Shown here piece by piece: positions 1-9,115 of a stretch of 52,048 nucleotides of DNA. The stretch comes from Gammaproteobacteria bacterium (GTDB lineage: Bacteria > Pseudomonadota > Gammaproteobacteria > Pseudomonadales > Pseudohongiellaceae): contig VYCF01000062.1 of the NCBI GenBank assembly GCA_009844085.1, forward strand, positions 1-52,048, written 5' to 3'. The notes below the pieces were generated by a model that saw nothing but the letters and a program-made list of their open reading frames with translations, was not told where the DNA came from and did no database searches. A program made the position numbers and the translations under genes. The first letter of the stretch is position 1, and the number at the start of each line of letters is the position of its first letter.

Positions 1-39
1 TTTCAGCTATTTATTCAATCAAATCAGACAGTTGGGATT

Positions 40-753
40 TTACGGACAAGAACTATTTAAGTTTAGGGCGTCAAATAGATGAGACTGACTTCTCCCGCCT
101 GGCCTAGATGGATAGAATGGTCTTTCAATCGAAATTTCTTCGTGTTGACTACAGACAGAAAACCAATTTTCCCACTTCCCGATGCCAAATTGTTTGAGAG
201 CGGAGCGAAAATCAGAAAATCCTGTCACTTCTCCGTAACTACATGGAATCCCGATCGGGAAGTCAAATCCAATAAATACAGGTTGATCTTTCTTGGATCG
301 GTCTACTAAATCTAACAACAATCTACTTGGATCACTAATTGGTTCTGGTGCATTTATTTTCCACATACAGTCTTGGAACAGTGCGACGGACATCCAGCAC
401 TTCTTATCATCCTTGCTCCAATCACAGTGTGCTACGACCGATGGGAATACCTTTACATCTCCTATCTCCAGTATTGATGCGGCGAATTTTCGAATCTCGA
501 TTTTCTCGCGGTTCTGCCGGGCTTGCCAGAGGTCATACTGCATTTGCTGCCGCAGCCAACTTTCGGGACTGCCGCCGAACGCTTGGGAGAGACGAATCGC
601 CATTTCGGGGGAAATGCCGATGCGACCGTTTAACAACATCGATAATGTGTTGCGCGATACAGCAAGGCCCTGCGCCGCCTCGGTAACAGTCAATCCCAAT
701 GGTTGCAGGCATTGCCGCTTGACGACTTCGCCCGGATGGGGAGGATTGTGCAT
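40..753 (-). CDS. HigA-type antitoxin fused to a C-terminal RNase H-like (DUF429-like) domain
   Basis: Residues 1-95 read as a complete HigA antitoxin: it opens [20 protein letters not shown], continues with the Xre-type helix-turn-helix ([14 protein letters not shown]) and ends with YDLWQARQ. HigA binds its toxin and represses its own promoter. From about residue 105 a second domain follows: [16 protein letters not shown], then [12 protein letters not shown], then [10 protein letters not shown]. An Asp near a first strand plus an FDFPIG strand resembles DUF429 RNase H-fold proteins; that assignment is tentative. The C-terminus stops abruptly after [13 protein letters not shown], so the domain may be truncated. 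The usual HigB toxin upstream is reduced to a 19-codon ORF whose stop overlaps this start (TGATG). Codon use is more AT-rich than in the neighbouring genes. The antitoxin half is secure; the role of the fusion is unknown. Confidence 0.7.
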   Translation of the reverse strand: MHNPPHPGEVVKRQCLQPLGLTVTEAAQGLAVSRNTLSMLLNGRIGISPEMAIRLSQAFGGSPESWLRQQMQYDLWQARQNREKIEIRKFAASILEIGDVKVFPSVVAHCDWSKDDKKCWMSVALFQDCMWKINAPEPISDPSRLLLDLVDRSKKDQPVFIGFDFPIGIPCSYGEVTGFSDFRSALKQFGIGKWENWFSVCSQHEEISIERPFYPSRPGGRSQSHLFDALNLNSSCP

Positions 754-812
754 CAGTATCGAAAAACCCTACTGTATTGCTTTAACGACTTGTTCTTGAA
801 ACTCAAAATCAT
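753..812 (-). pseudogene. Remnant of a HigB-like toxin gene
   Basis: A 19-codon ORF ([19 protein letters not shown]) lies where higB is expected, immediately upstream of and overlapping the higA start. The opening MILSFKNKSLKQ matches the beginning of HigB/RelE-family toxins (MI-SFK-K-L pattern), and RVFRY resembles the later HigB strand RIVFRF. A normal HigB has about 90-110 residues, so most of the toxin seems to have been lost by an in-frame deletion that kept the translational coupling to higA. Family knowledge supplies the comparison; the deletion itself is inferred. Confidence 0.5.
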
Positions 813-817
813 GTATG

Positions 818-846
818 AGTGTAATGCGTCATATTACAGGTGTCAA
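818..846 (-). promoter_or_regulatory. higA promoter with palindromic operator
   Basis: On the minus strand a perfect -35 (TTGACA, 841-846) is followed after 17 bp by a -10 (TACACT, 818-823). The inverted repeat TGTAAT-N7-ATTACA (820-838) occupies the spacer and -10. This is the usual arrangement for autorepression by a HigA-type HTH protein. It lies 6 bp upstream of the HigB remnant's ATG. Confidence 0.65.
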
Positions 847-926
847 TTTGCCGAGGAGCTGCGCAGCAGAGGATTTAGACCGAAAGTGGCTTGATTAAAT
901 TTCAAATTTCTGGACGAAACGTAAGA

Positions 927-1718
927 TCAGAACAATCCCGCCAAAAAACCGAGGGCGGCTTCGAACTGGGGGTCGTTTGCGGAGGTCGAATCGAGCGGCC
1001 AGTCGGTGGGCAGTTCGGGTTGCAGGCCGCCGGCGGTTGCGGAACCGACGCTCGTGACGCGTTCGAGCCGAGAAAGTTCCCTGGCGAAAGCCTCGGCGGA
1101 ACCGGAGGTGGATCGGTCAATGATCAATGCCAGCGGGCTGGAATAGTAGTCGCCGAAATCGCCCGGCAGGAACAGGGTCAGATGCTCCCGGTCGAGATAA
1201 CCGGCGGCGTTGCGCAGATCCACGATCAGACTGCTGGTGGTCCCGAGATCCGCCATGATGCGCTGTAGAACCACCAGATCGTTGGCGTTGCGGCTGATGC
1301 CCCACAGCCGCACGTAGCCGATTACCTTGTTGCCCACGTTGAACTGTTGCACGCTGGCCTCGACCGCGCTGCGATAGCTATCGAACAGATTGTTGAAAAC
1401 CGGCGTGACAGCGACTTCCTGTTGTTCGCCGCGACGGGCGAACGCGAGTTGGAAAACGCGGTTGTCCGGCTGCGGTGGTGACGGAGGTTCGGTGTTGAAG
1501 GAGTAGACCGGATGGTAGGTCTCGCCGTTGACTGTAAGCAGGTGGTCGCCGCGTTTCAGCCCGGCGGCGAATGCCGGCGAGTTGTCGAGTACCGCCGAGA
1601 CGAGACGGCGGCCTTCGACTTCGACTACCGCAATGCCGATATGGTTCAGGCGCTGTTGCCTGTCCGAGCGGCGGCTGGTCAGCGCGGCCTGCAGATAGGC
1701 GGCGAGGCTGTCGAACAT
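927..1718 (-). CDS. PDZ-S41 family protease-like protein
   Basis: A 263-residue protein with a PDZ domain at about residues 25-105 (GIAVVEV...SPAFAAGLKRGDHLLTVNG) followed by an S41 (C-terminal processing/tricorn-like) peptidase domain. The nucleophile is probably the Ser in TSGSAEAFARELSRLER. The later SVGSATAGG replaces the Gly-Lys-Gly of bacterial Ctp proteases, so the general base, if any, must be a different residue, as in tricorn/IRBP-type members. No signal peptide is visible at the chosen start, although most relatives are exported, so a periplasmic location is not supported. It is the last gene of an operon PQQ dehydrogenase - GST - this gene, starting 7 bp after the GST stop. Family call good, catalytic competence uncertain. 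Confidence 0.7.
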   Translation of the reverse strand: MFDSLAAYLQAALTSRRSDRQQRLNHIGIAVVEVEGRRLVSAVLDNSPAFAAGLKRGDHLLTVNGETYHPVYSFNTEPPSPPQPDNRVFQLAFARRGEQQEVAVTPVFNNLFDSYRSAVEASVQQFNVGNKVIGYVRLWGISRNANDLVVLQRIMADLGTTSSLIVDLRNAAGYLDREHLTLFLPGDFGDYYSSPLALIIDRSTSGSAEAFARELSRLERVTSVGSATAGGLQPELPTDWPLDSTSANDPQFEAALGFLAGLF

Positions 1719-1725
1719 CGGCTGA

Positions 1726-2361
1726 TTACTGGCCTCCCTTCATGACTTCAAGCGCTCGCCGGCATGCGGGCCGGTCGTAAAGCCGATTGCGAAAGTCGAC
1801 GTATTTCTGCGGCAGGTCGAACTCGAATCGAATTGCCCAATTGAAGGTCTGGGCAAGCAGGATGTCCACCAGGGAAAACGAGTCGCCGATGGCGTACTCC
1901 CCGTCATCGAGCAGGTGTTCGAGCGCCCCCAGCGCCTTGTCGAACTCGAAATTCGCGGTTTCGAGCATTCGCGGAATGCGATGTTCCTCGGGCAGGGCGA
2001 ACATGTGTTTGCCTTTGCTCCATAGCGGCTGTTCGAGTTCGGCAAGCACGAAGCAGGCAAGTTCGTCGATGCGGGCGTAAACGTCCATGCTCGCATTGGG
2101 CAGCAGGCCCGACTCCGGCGCCGCTCGCGCGATGTAGTACAGGATGGCCACGGACTCGGTCAGCGTCAGGTCGCCGTCGATGAGCGTCGGCACCTTGCCT
2201 TGCACGTTCACCGTGAGATACTTCGGATTTTTCGCGCTGTCCGGAATTTCCGCGTCAGTGCGCAATTTGACCTGGACGTATTCGTATTCCAGGCCGCTCT
2301 CCTCCAGCGCCCACAAGGCGCGGAAGGAGCGCGACTGCTGAAAGCCGTAGAGCTTGATCAT
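1726..2361 (-). CDS. Glutathione S-transferase
   Basis: A 211-residue cytosolic GST, the normal family length. The thioredoxin-fold N-terminal domain (about residues 1-80) begins MIKLYGFQQSRSFRALWALE, where the Ser after QQ is in the usual position for glutathione thiol activation. It contains the cis-Pro region VPTLIDGDLTLTESVAILYYI that binds the gamma-glutamyl end of glutathione. The all-helical C-terminal domain follows (YARIDELACFVLAELEQPLW, then GDSFSLVDILLAQTFNWA). Its ATG directly abuts the TAG stop of the upstream quinoprotein dehydrogenase, so the two are almost certainly co-transcribed and translationally coupled. The substrate cannot be read from the sequence. Confidence 0.9.
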   Translation of the reverse strand: MIKLYGFQQSRSFRALWALEESGLEYEYVQVKLRTDAEIPDSAKNPKYLTVNVQGKVPTLIDGDLTLTESVAILYYIARAAPESGLLPNASMDVYARIDELACFVLAELEQPLWSKGKHMFALPEEHRIPRMLETANFEFDKALGALEHLLDDGEYAIGDSFSLVDILLAQTFNWAIRFEFDLPQKYVDFRNRLYDRPACRRALEVMKGGQ

Positions 2362-4326
2362 CTACTCCGGCAAAGCCATGGCCGTCAGCGAACTGCCGGT
2401 TTGCAGGACAACGTATTGCCTGCCTTCAAACACCCATGAACTCATGCCGTAGCGGCTGATTGCCGGCACCTCGACCCGGGCCAGTTCCTCGCCGCTCATC
2501 TTGTCCAGCGCGAACAGGTGCGGCGTGCCATCGCCGGTGACGTTGCCGTAAATCAGCATGTTGCCGGTTACCACCATGGGGCCGACTGCGCCGGATCCGG
2601 TGTTGCCGATATCTACGCCGGCCAGGGCCGGCAGATCGCGGATACGGTCCGGCGTGTAGCCGGCGGGAATCATCCAGAGATGTTCGCCGCTGTTCATGTC
2701 GATCGCTGTAATGCGGCTGTAAGGGGGCCTCCACAAGGGAATGCCCGCCGGATGCCGGGGAGTGGGTCCGCCGGCGCCGGCCGCGTAACGGGAGAGCGTG
2801 ATGCCGGTCGGCTCTTCGTAATAGGTGTCGGCTTCCTCGCCGCTGACCAGGGTGCGGGCGCCGCAGCTATAACGCGAAACGATATACATCACGCCGCTGT
2901 CCGGGTCCGCTACCGGCGGATGGGTGATATTCACCGCGCCAGAGGGGCACATCAGCGCCGCAGCCTTGCCGGAAGGATGATTGCGGTGGATCGGCGGATT
3001 GAAAACCGGGCCCATGATGAAATTCGAGACTGCTTCCTGCGCTTGCCGGCGAATTTCCGGGGTGAAGTCGGCCAGCAGGTCCTCGCTGGACCCGACATAT
3101 TCGAATGCCGCCGGCTTGGTCGGAATCGGCTGCGTCGCCGAGAGTTGCTCGCCCGGAACCGTGGAGGCGGGCATCGGCACTTCCTCTATCGGCCAAACCG
3201 GCTCGCCGGTTGCCCGGTTGAACGTATAGACATATCCCTGCTTGGTTGCCTGGGCGACAACTGGGGTGGGACCGGATTCGGTCGTCACGTCGAGCAGGAT
3301 CGGCGCGGTCGGCGTGTCGTAGTTCCAGATGTCGTGATGCACCATCTGGAAGTGCCAGGCGCGCTCGCCGGTGGCGGCGTTGAGCGCGATCAGGCTGGTG
3401 CCGTAGAGGTTGTCTCCGGGATGGTGGCCGCCATAGTAGTCGATGGTTACGCCATTGGTGGGGATGTAGACCATGTCCAGTTCGGGGTCGGCTGAGATCG
3501 GCGCCCAGGAGGAGATGTCGCCGGTATATTGCCAGGCGTCGTTTTCCCAGGTCTCGTGGCCGTATTCGCCGGGCTGCGGGATGACATTGAATTTCCACCG
3601 GAACTCGCCGGTGCGGGCGTCGTAGCCGAGAATGTCGCCGGGCACGTTCTCGATGCGCGACTGGTTGTAACCCTGTTCCGCCGAGTTGCCGACCACGACT
3701 ACATCATTGACTACGATCGGCGGCGAAGACGCGGTGATATAGCCGCGTTCCAGCGGAATTCCTTCATACGGGTCGTAAGGATGGCCCAGATCGGCGAGCA
3801 GATCGACCACGCCGGTTTCCGGGAATCCTTCAACCGGGACCTGGCCGCCGAAGCCTTCCAGCGGTTGGCCGGTTGCAGCGTCCAGCGCGGTCAGGAAGAA
3901 GCCCGGCGAGATGATATAGATGACATCGCGACCGTCGATATTGGCGTACCCCACGCCCTTGCCGTAGTCCGCGCGCATGGAGTAGGACCAGCGCCTCGTG
4001 TCGGGCTCGCGGTAGGACCACAAGGTGGCGCCGGTGGAAGGATCGATGGCGACTACGTGGCGGCGCGCGCCGGCGACCGTGTACAGCCGGCCATTGATCA
4101 GGCTCGGCGTCGAGCGTCCGCTTTGGGCTTCGAAACTGGCGCCGTCCCAGACCCAGGCGACTTCTAGATTACCGAAGTTTTCGGGCGTGATCCGGTCGGC
4201 CGTGGTCGAACGGGTGTGAGCGAAATCGTTGCCCAGGGTGGTCCATTCGATGTTGTCCTGGCTCCAGGCCGCGCCGGACAGGAACAGCAGGCCGGCCGCG
4301 CAAGTAATCAGTCGAATCGCTTTCAT
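2362..4326 (-). CDS. Secreted PQQ-dependent dehydrogenase (quinoprotein)
   Basis: A 654-residue exported protein with signal peptide MKAIRLITCAAGLLFLSGAAWS followed by an eight-bladed quinoprotein propeller. Typical blade motifs are visible: TPSLINGRLYTVAGARRHVV, DPSTGATLWSYREPD, HHDIWNYDTPTAPILLD, TKQGYVYTFNRATGEPVW and GEHLWMI. The family oxidises alcohols or sugars in the periplasm with PQQ and passes electrons to a cytochrome or ubiquinone. No CXXCH motif is present, so it lacks the fused haem domain of type II alcohol dehydrogenases, and I see no vicinal Cys pair. It heads the operon with the GST and S41 genes. The substrate is unknown; PQQ synthesis genes are not in the window. Confidence 0.87.
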   Translation of the reverse strand: MKAIRLITCAAGLLFLSGAAWSQDNIEWTTLGNDFAHTRSTTADRITPENFGNLEVAWVWDGASFEAQSGRSTPSLINGRLYTVAGARRHVVAIDPSTGATLWSYREPDTRRWSYSMRADYGKGVGYANIDGRDVIYIISPGFFLTALDAATGQPLEGFGGQVPVEGFPETGVVDLLADLGHPYDPYEGIPLERGYITASSPPIVVNDVVVVGNSAEQGYNQSRIENVPGDILGYDARTGEFRWKFNVIPQPGEYGHETWENDAWQYTGDISSWAPISADPELDMVYIPTNGVTIDYYGGHHPGDNLYGTSLIALNAATGERAWHFQMVHHDIWNYDTPTAPILLDVTTESGPTPVVAQATKQGYVYTFNRATGEPVWPIEEVPMPASTVPGEQLSATQPIPTKPAAFEYVGSSEDLLADFTPEIRRQAQEAVSNFIMGPVFNPPIHRNHPSGKAAALMCPSGAVNITHPPVADPDSGVMYIVSRYSCGARTLVSGEEADTYYEEPTGITLSRYAAGAGGPTPRHPAGIPLWRPPYSRITAIDMNSGEHLWMIPAGYTPDRIRDLPALAGVDIGNTGSGAVGPMVVTGNMLIYGNVTGDGTPHLFALDKMSGEELARVEVPAISRYGMSSWVFEGRQYVVLQTGSSLTAMALPE

Positions 4327-4469
4327 AATTCGTACCTCTGTAAATAGGGCACTTCAGACAAGCGCCAGCTATGCGCTCGTACCGCAACATGCCGGGCAAT
4401 TGCCGAGATTAACCCAGCATTTCGTCTTTGTCATGCCTGGACGCAGGCTTGGACGCAGGCTCGCGGCAA

Positions 4470-5813
4470 TCAATCAAAAGAGCCCGCCGGGCCGGGAAAA
4501 ACCACCGGACTCTGGATGCCGTCGGCGGACAGGCTCGATACGCCGAAGAAGTAGTTGTCGATGACGACGTTCTCCAGCGTGAAACTGTCCACATCGCCGA
4601 CGTCGCGCTGGAAATCCCAGGTCGGCGAAGTCGTCAGCCGCCAATGCACCCGGTAGCCGGCAGCCCCGGGCACCCTTTCCCAGTTCAGGGTCGTGCTCGG
4701 CCGCACCGCTCCTTCTATGACGACATTGGCCGGCGGCGCGGGCGCCCAGGCCATGGCGGCGAGCGTGACCGCGTTCAGTCCCGTGAGCTTGGCGGCGTAT
4801 TCGAAGTTCACATGCTCGATCACGTCGCCGTAGGCGATGCCGTCTTCGACGCGAATGTCCTGATGCTGGTAGTTGTAGTTTTCATTGGTTTCCATTATTC
4901 GCACCGCGGGGAAACCTGCCTCGTTGAAGCGCCGGTGATCGCCGCCGCGGCCAAAGCGGTCAATCCGGTAGATCATCATCGTGTCGAGATTGGGGATATA
5001 GCGATCCGCCATTTCGTCAACGTAGCGGGCGACGTTGCGCGAAGGCGAATCGACCTCGCCGCCTTGCGCACGACGCTGGTTTGCTTCCCCTTCGGTCTCC
5101 AGATAGCGCGTGCCTTCGGAAAAAATCCGGGCGGTGGTGTTGTCGATGACGCCATTGATGCCAGTGATATTGCCGATCATGTCGTTGTTGAGCACGGCGT
5201 CGAGATTCCAGCCGTTGTCAATGGCGTACTGCGAGAGAATCCGGGCGCCGTGCAAGCCCTGTTCCTCGCCGGAAAGACCAGTCAGGGCGATAGTGGCCGG
5301 GAATCGATACTGGCTCAGCACCCGCGCCGCCTCGATGACGCCAGCCACGCCCGAGGCGTCGTCGTTCGCGCCCGGAGAGTCGGACTCAAAATTCATCGGG
5401 TCACTGACCCTGGAATCCAGATGGGCAGACATCATCACCATCCGATTCGGCTCGGTCTCGCCGCGCAGCACGGCGACGACATTAACCACTTCCACCGGGT
5501 CGGGAATGCGGTTTTCGCCGGAAACGACGCCGCTGACGGTAAACACTTCCAGACAGCCGCCGCAGGCTCCCGAAATCCGGTTGAACTCGGCCTCGATCCA
5601 TCTCCGCGCCGCGCCGATGCCGCGGGTGTCGGAGCCAGTCTCCGACAGGGTATGGCGCGTACCGAAATCGACCAGCGCCTGAATGTCCTGCTCGATACGT
5701 TCGGCGGAAACCGCCGCCACGATATCGTGAAAGTCCTGCTCGGCCGCAACGGCCGGCGCCGCCTGAAACAACACCGGCAACAAACCGGCAATGGCAATAC
5801 CGCGAATTCTCAT
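4470..5813 (-). CDS. Secreted M28 family metallopeptidase with C-terminal fibronectin III-like domain
   Basis: A 447-residue protein. I chose the ATG at 5813 because an AGGAGG lies 6 bp upstream and the product then starts with a signal peptide (MRIRGIAIAGLLPVLFQAAPAVAA); a longer upstream reading adds 41 unlikely residues. The di-zinc M28 set is complete: H131 in SAHLDSR, D151 in GANDDASG, E183-E184 in SGEEQG, D211 in NNDMIG and H293 in GRGGDHRRF. These enzymes remove N-terminal residues from peptides. Residues about 360-440 look like a fibronectin III module (LNWERVPGAAGYRVHWRL), often used to bind substrate or surfaces. The gene diverges from the cyclase at 5935. Confidence 0.9.
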   Translation of the reverse strand: MRIRGIAIAGLLPVLFQAAPAVAAEQDFHDIVAAVSAERIEQDIQALVDFGTRHTLSETGSDTRGIGAARRWIEAEFNRISGACGGCLEVFTVSGVVSGENRIPDPVEVVNVVAVLRGETEPNRMVMMSAHLDSRVSDPMNFESDSPGANDDASGVAGVIEAARVLSQYRFPATIALTGLSGEEQGLHGARILSQYAIDNGWNLDAVLNNDMIGNITGINGVIDNTTARIFSEGTRYLETEGEANQRRAQGGEVDSPSRNVARYVDEMADRYIPNLDTMMIYRIDRFGRGGDHRRFNEAGFPAVRIMETNENYNYQHQDIRVEDGIAYGDVIEHVNFEYAAKLTGLNAVTLAAMAWAPAPPANVVIEGAVRPSTTLNWERVPGAAGYRVHWRLTTSPTWDFQRDVGDVDSFTLENVVIDNYFFGVSSLSADGIQSPVVFPGPAGSFD

Positions 5814-5883
5814 TTCGATCCTCCTGTCGGGGGGATTCAATCTAAACAGACGGGCGGGGCCATGTGAAGGGGTTATGCGGCTA

Positions 5884-5912
5884 TTGACGGCAATAACGGT
5901 CTTGCGAATACT
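5884..5912 (+). promoter_or_regulatory. Sigma70-like promoter of the cyclase gene
   Basis: TTGACG (5884-5889) and AATACT (5907-5912) are separated by 17 bp, and the start codon follows 22 bp downstream of the -10. The match to the -35 consensus is 5 of 6. Confidence 0.5.
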
Positions 5913-5934
5913 GGCTCCAAAGAGGAGATTCACC

Positions 5935-6906
5935 ATGAATTACATACGCACTCAGGTTGTGTTTATAGTCTTGCTTTCTTTACTGCCCGCCGCTCAGGCC
6001 CAGCAACTCGATCAGGCAACGGTGGACGGGTGGTTCGAGACGCTTTCCAACTGGGGGCGCTGGGGTCCGGACGATGAAAAGGGCACGGTCAACCTGATCA
6101 CCGAAGAGACGCGGGTGGCGGCGGCGCGGCTGGTGCGGACCGGGGTTTCGGTTTCGATGGCGCATGAATTGCTGGAGGAGGAAGCGGCGGACAATTTCAG
6201 CCCCTTCGAGCATCGCATGACTTCGGTCGGCAGCAGTCCCGGGCCCTGGTCGGGAGATTTCGTCGGCGTCTCCTATCATGGCTATGCGCATTCGCATCTT
6301 GACTCGCTTTGCCACCGCTTCCAGTTCGGCACGATGTATAACGGCTATTCCGAAGACGAAGTGACCGAGGAAGGCTGCGCGAGGCTCGCGATCACTTCCT
6401 TCGGCGACGGTATCTTCGGCCGCGGGATCGTCATGGATTTTCCCGCCATGCGCGGGGTCGACTGGCTTGAGAACGGCACGGCCATCACCACCGAATGGCT
6501 CGATGAATGGGAGGAATTGCATGGCGTAACCGTCGGCGCCGGCGACATCGTGCTGATCCGAACCGGCCGCTGGCCGCGGCGGGAAGCGCTCGGGCCGTGG
6601 AATCTTGCCAACGATTCCGCCGGCCTGCACGCATCGACCGTGCAATGGTTCAAGGAACGCGATGTGGCGCTGATCGGCAGCGATTCGGCGCTGGACGTGA
6701 AGCCTTCGGGCATCGAGGGCTATAACTCGCCGGTGCACGCCCTGGTGCTGGTCGCCCTGGGCATGCCCATCTTCGACAATCTGGATCTGGAAGCGGTAGC
6801 TGCCGAAGCCGAGCGTCACGGCCGGCCGGAGTTTCTCTTCACCACCGCGCCGTTGCGGGTTTCCGGCGGTACCGGTTCGCCGTTGAATCCGATCGCTACG
6901 TTCTGA
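5935..6906 (+). CDS. Secreted cyclase-family (kynurenine formamidase-like) hydrolase
   Basis: A 323-residue protein. The start at 5935 follows AGAGGAG and gives a clean signal peptide (MNYIRTQVVFIVLLSLLPAAQAQ). The cyclase-family metal motif is HSHLDSLCH (H121, D123, H127), the HxDxxxH signature of PF04199 proteins, which bind Mn or Zn and hydrolyse amides or lactones. WGRWGPDDEKGTVNLIT and GDIVLIRTGRW are also typical of the group that acts on ring substrates. Most relatives are cytosolic, so export is a variation. It runs straight into the convergent TonB receptor gene with no intervening base (stops at 6904-6906 and 6907-6909). Confidence 0.85.
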   Translation: MNYIRTQVVFIVLLSLLPAAQAQQLDQATVDGWFETLSNWGRWGPDDEKGTVNLITEETRVAAARLVRTGVSVSMAHELLEEEAADNFSPFEHRMTSVGSSPGPWSGDFVGVSYHGYAHSHLDSLCHRFQFGTMYNGYSEDEVTEEGCARLAITSFGDGIFGRGIVMDFPAMRGVDWLENGTAITTEWLDEWEELHGVTVGAGDIVLIRTGRWPRREALGPWNLANDSAGLHASTVQWFKERDVALIGSDSALDVKPSGIEGYNSPVHALVLVALGMPIFDNLDLEAVAAEAERHGRPEFLFTTAPLRVSGGTGSPLNPIATF

Positions 6907-9075
6907 CTACCACTGGTACTGGACGCGGCCGAACAGGTTGATGCCCTGGCCGTACATGCGGCTGCCTTGGGGCACGACGCTATTGAGTACGCGATTGAAG
7001 CCGGTCAGGTGGTCGACGTAATCGGTATCGAACAGGTTCTCCGCGCCCAGGGTGAAAGTGAATCCCTGGCCGGTCAGCCAGTCCAGGTAGACGTTGGTCA
7101 GGTTGTAGCCGTCGGTCGGATCGGAGCTGTTGTTCGGATTCATCGGATCATAGGTGTTGGTGCGGGAAATATTGTCCTGTTCCATCACCACGACCTGTTC
7201 GATGCGGGCGGAAAAGTTGCCTGTCTCGTATAGCAGCGAAGCGCGGATGTTGTTCGGATTGACGCGATACAGGTGGTCCGAAATATCGCCGCGTTCGGCG
7301 TTCACCTGCGAAGCCATGCCTTCGACCCGCCATCGATCGTCGATGGGAAAGCCGAAAGTCAGGTCGAAGCCGCGGAACTCCGCTTCGGTATTGGCGAACA
7401 TCAGCGGAGTCGGGTCTCCGTTGGCGTTGCGGCTGACCCCCACAACCGCCATGTGGGTCGCCGGTACGCCTTGGATGTAGTCGTCGACATCGCGGACGAA
7501 AAAGCGCGGGGAGAACCAGGCCGCGCCATTGCTCCAGTCGAAGCCGAGTTCGAACTGGTCGGATGTTTCCGGCGCCAGGTTCGGGTTGCCGACATAATTG
7601 TTGCCGTCGCCGAGTCCGGCGTTGATTTCCAGCGGAATCCAAAGGTAACGCTCCTGGTACAGCGGCGAGCGCGTCTTGCGGCCGTAACCGGCTTCCACGA
7701 CCAGGTTTGAGGTCAACTGGTAACGCAACTTCGCCACCAGGTCATTGTTGTCGTCGTTCTGCGCGCGCTCGCGCGAATTGAAACCCTGGCGCAGCATCCA
7801 GACCGCCCGCGGCGGCGTGCCCATGCCCCACATGGCGGGATTCATGTCCACCAGGCGGGCGGGGAAAGCGTCGATTTCGCCGGCGCTCATTTCCACGCGT
7901 TCGAGCCTGCCGCCGAACTCGACATACCAGTCGTCATCGAGAATCGCCGACCATTGAATGAAGGCCGATTTGCTGTCGGTTTTCACGTCATTGAAATTCT
8001 CGACGAAGAAGGGCGCGAAATCCGGGTCGGTCACGCTCACGTCGTGCTCGCCGTCCTTGCCTTCGGCGCCGATTTCCAGCACGCCCGGGCCGACCTCGAG
8101 ATCGAAGACGAGCCGGAAGCCGGATTCTTCGCTTTCCGCGGATGCGAAGCGCTTGTCGTCGCCGAGGAAAGGAGGCAGCGGCAGGCGGGAGAAATCGGGA
8201 GTCGGCCGGAGCAGGAAATTGCTCATGCCGTGCTCGATGTTTGACCGGTATACGCCGAACTCTACGCCGAGGCCTCCGAGTTGCCCGTTGTATCTGAAAT
8301 TGAAGGTGTCGGTGTCGAACCAGTCTATATCCATGGGCAAGGTCGGCGTGCCGCTATCCTCGGTCTCGATGCGATGGGCGTCGAACAGCACTTCGTGTGA
8401 GCCGCTCTGGAAACCGTAGCCGACGCCATAGATGGCGCGGCTGTATTGCGTCGCGGCCACCTCGCCGTTGGCTGATTCGTAGTTGTCGCCCTGGTCGAGA
8501 TTGCCGATTCCATAAAGCCGGTGATTGGCGTTGCTGCCGCCGAGAATCAGCGAACCGCTCGTGCTGCCCGCGGCGGAGCCCGCCGACAGTTCGGAATCGC
8601 CATGCCAATCCCAGCCGTCGCTGTCATTGAATGCGGGACGTTTCCAGCTTGCCGTCGCGGCGCCGCCGATACCGCCGCCTGTCGAGATAGAGGCGATGCC
8701 CTGTTCGACGACCAGATCGTCCATCAAGGCGGAAGGAATATGGTGCAGGGGAGGCGCCATCCAGTTGGGGCCCCCGCCATGGATCAGCATGCCGTCGATA
8801 CGCACATTGATGCGGGGGCCGAACATGCCGCGATATTGAATCTGCCCGGTCAGGGGGCCGTTGTGGTTGGCGCCGCCGCCCGGAACGCGGCTGATCAGCA
8901 AGGCGGAATCAGCGCCTGAACTGGTGCGCTGGGCGTTGAATTGGGTTTCAAGAAACTCCTGCCGTCCGACGACACGGATTTCGCCGACTTCTTCGTCCTG
9001 GGCGAGAAGAGGTCCGCTTGCGGCTAGCAAGACAGACGCGATCGCCGCGGCGAGGAGAGATCTGTTCAGGGACAC
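6907..9075 (-). CDS. TonB-dependent outer-membrane receptor, OprC (copper)-like
   Basis: A 722-residue receptor with signal peptide MSLNRSLLAAAIASVLLAAS and a TonB box-like stretch GEIRVVG. The plug has TGQIQYRGMFGPRINVRIDG followed by GGPNWMAPPLHHIP. This plug sequence is very similar to what I recall of OprC, the Pseudomonas copper receptor (RGLFGDRVNVRVDG, PNWMDPPLH), where methionines and histidines bind copper. The barrel ends with NLFGRVQYQW, the aromatic C-terminal residue needed for BAM-dependent assembly. Full-length and apparently intact. The copper substrate is inferred from the plug alone. It diverges from the TPR gene across a 178-bp gap carrying a palindrome at 9116. Confidence 0.85.
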   Translation of the reverse strand: MSLNRSLLAAAIASVLLAASGPLLAQDEEVGEIRVVGRQEFLETQFNAQRTSSGADSALLISRVPGGGANHNGPLTGQIQYRGMFGPRINVRIDGMLIHGGGPNWMAPPLHHIPSALMDDLVVEQGIASISTGGGIGGAATASWKRPAFNDSDGWDWHGDSELSAGSAAGSTSGSLILGGSNANHRLYGIGNLDQGDNYESANGEVAATQYSRAIYGVGYGFQSGSHEVLFDAHRIETEDSGTPTLPMDIDWFDTDTFNFRYNGQLGGLGVEFGVYRSNIEHGMSNFLLRPTPDFSRLPLPPFLGDDKRFASAESEESGFRLVFDLEVGPGVLEIGAEGKDGEHDVSVTDPDFAPFFVENFNDVKTDSKSAFIQWSAILDDDWYVEFGGRLERVEMSAGEIDAFPARLVDMNPAMWGMGTPPRAVWMLRQGFNSRERAQNDDNNDLVAKLRYQLTSNLVVEAGYGRKTRSPLYQERYLWIPLEINAGLGDGNNYVGNPNLAPETSDQFELGFDWSNGAAWFSPRFFVRDVDDYIQGVPATHMAVVGVSRNANGDPTPLMFANTEAEFRGFDLTFGFPIDDRWRVEGMASQVNAERGDISDHLYRVNPNNIRASLLYETGNFSARIEQVVVMEQDNISRTNTYDPMNPNNSSDPTDGYNLTNVYLDWLTGQGFTFTLGAENLFDTDYVDHLTGFNRVLNSVVPQGSRMYGQGINLFGRVQYQW

Positions 9076-9115
9076 GGTACGACTCCGGTATCGTTGGAAA
9101 AGCGGGAAAATTATA

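Noticed and set aside
4438..4462. Short direct repeat TGGACGCAGGCT near the end of the M28 gene
   Set aside because: Two short copies only, with no related sequence elsewhere; too little to call an element.
4428..5867. 479-codon open frame antisense to the M28 peptidase
   Set aside because: The sense strand has all metal ligands, a signal peptide and a good ribosome-binding site; the antisense product shows none.
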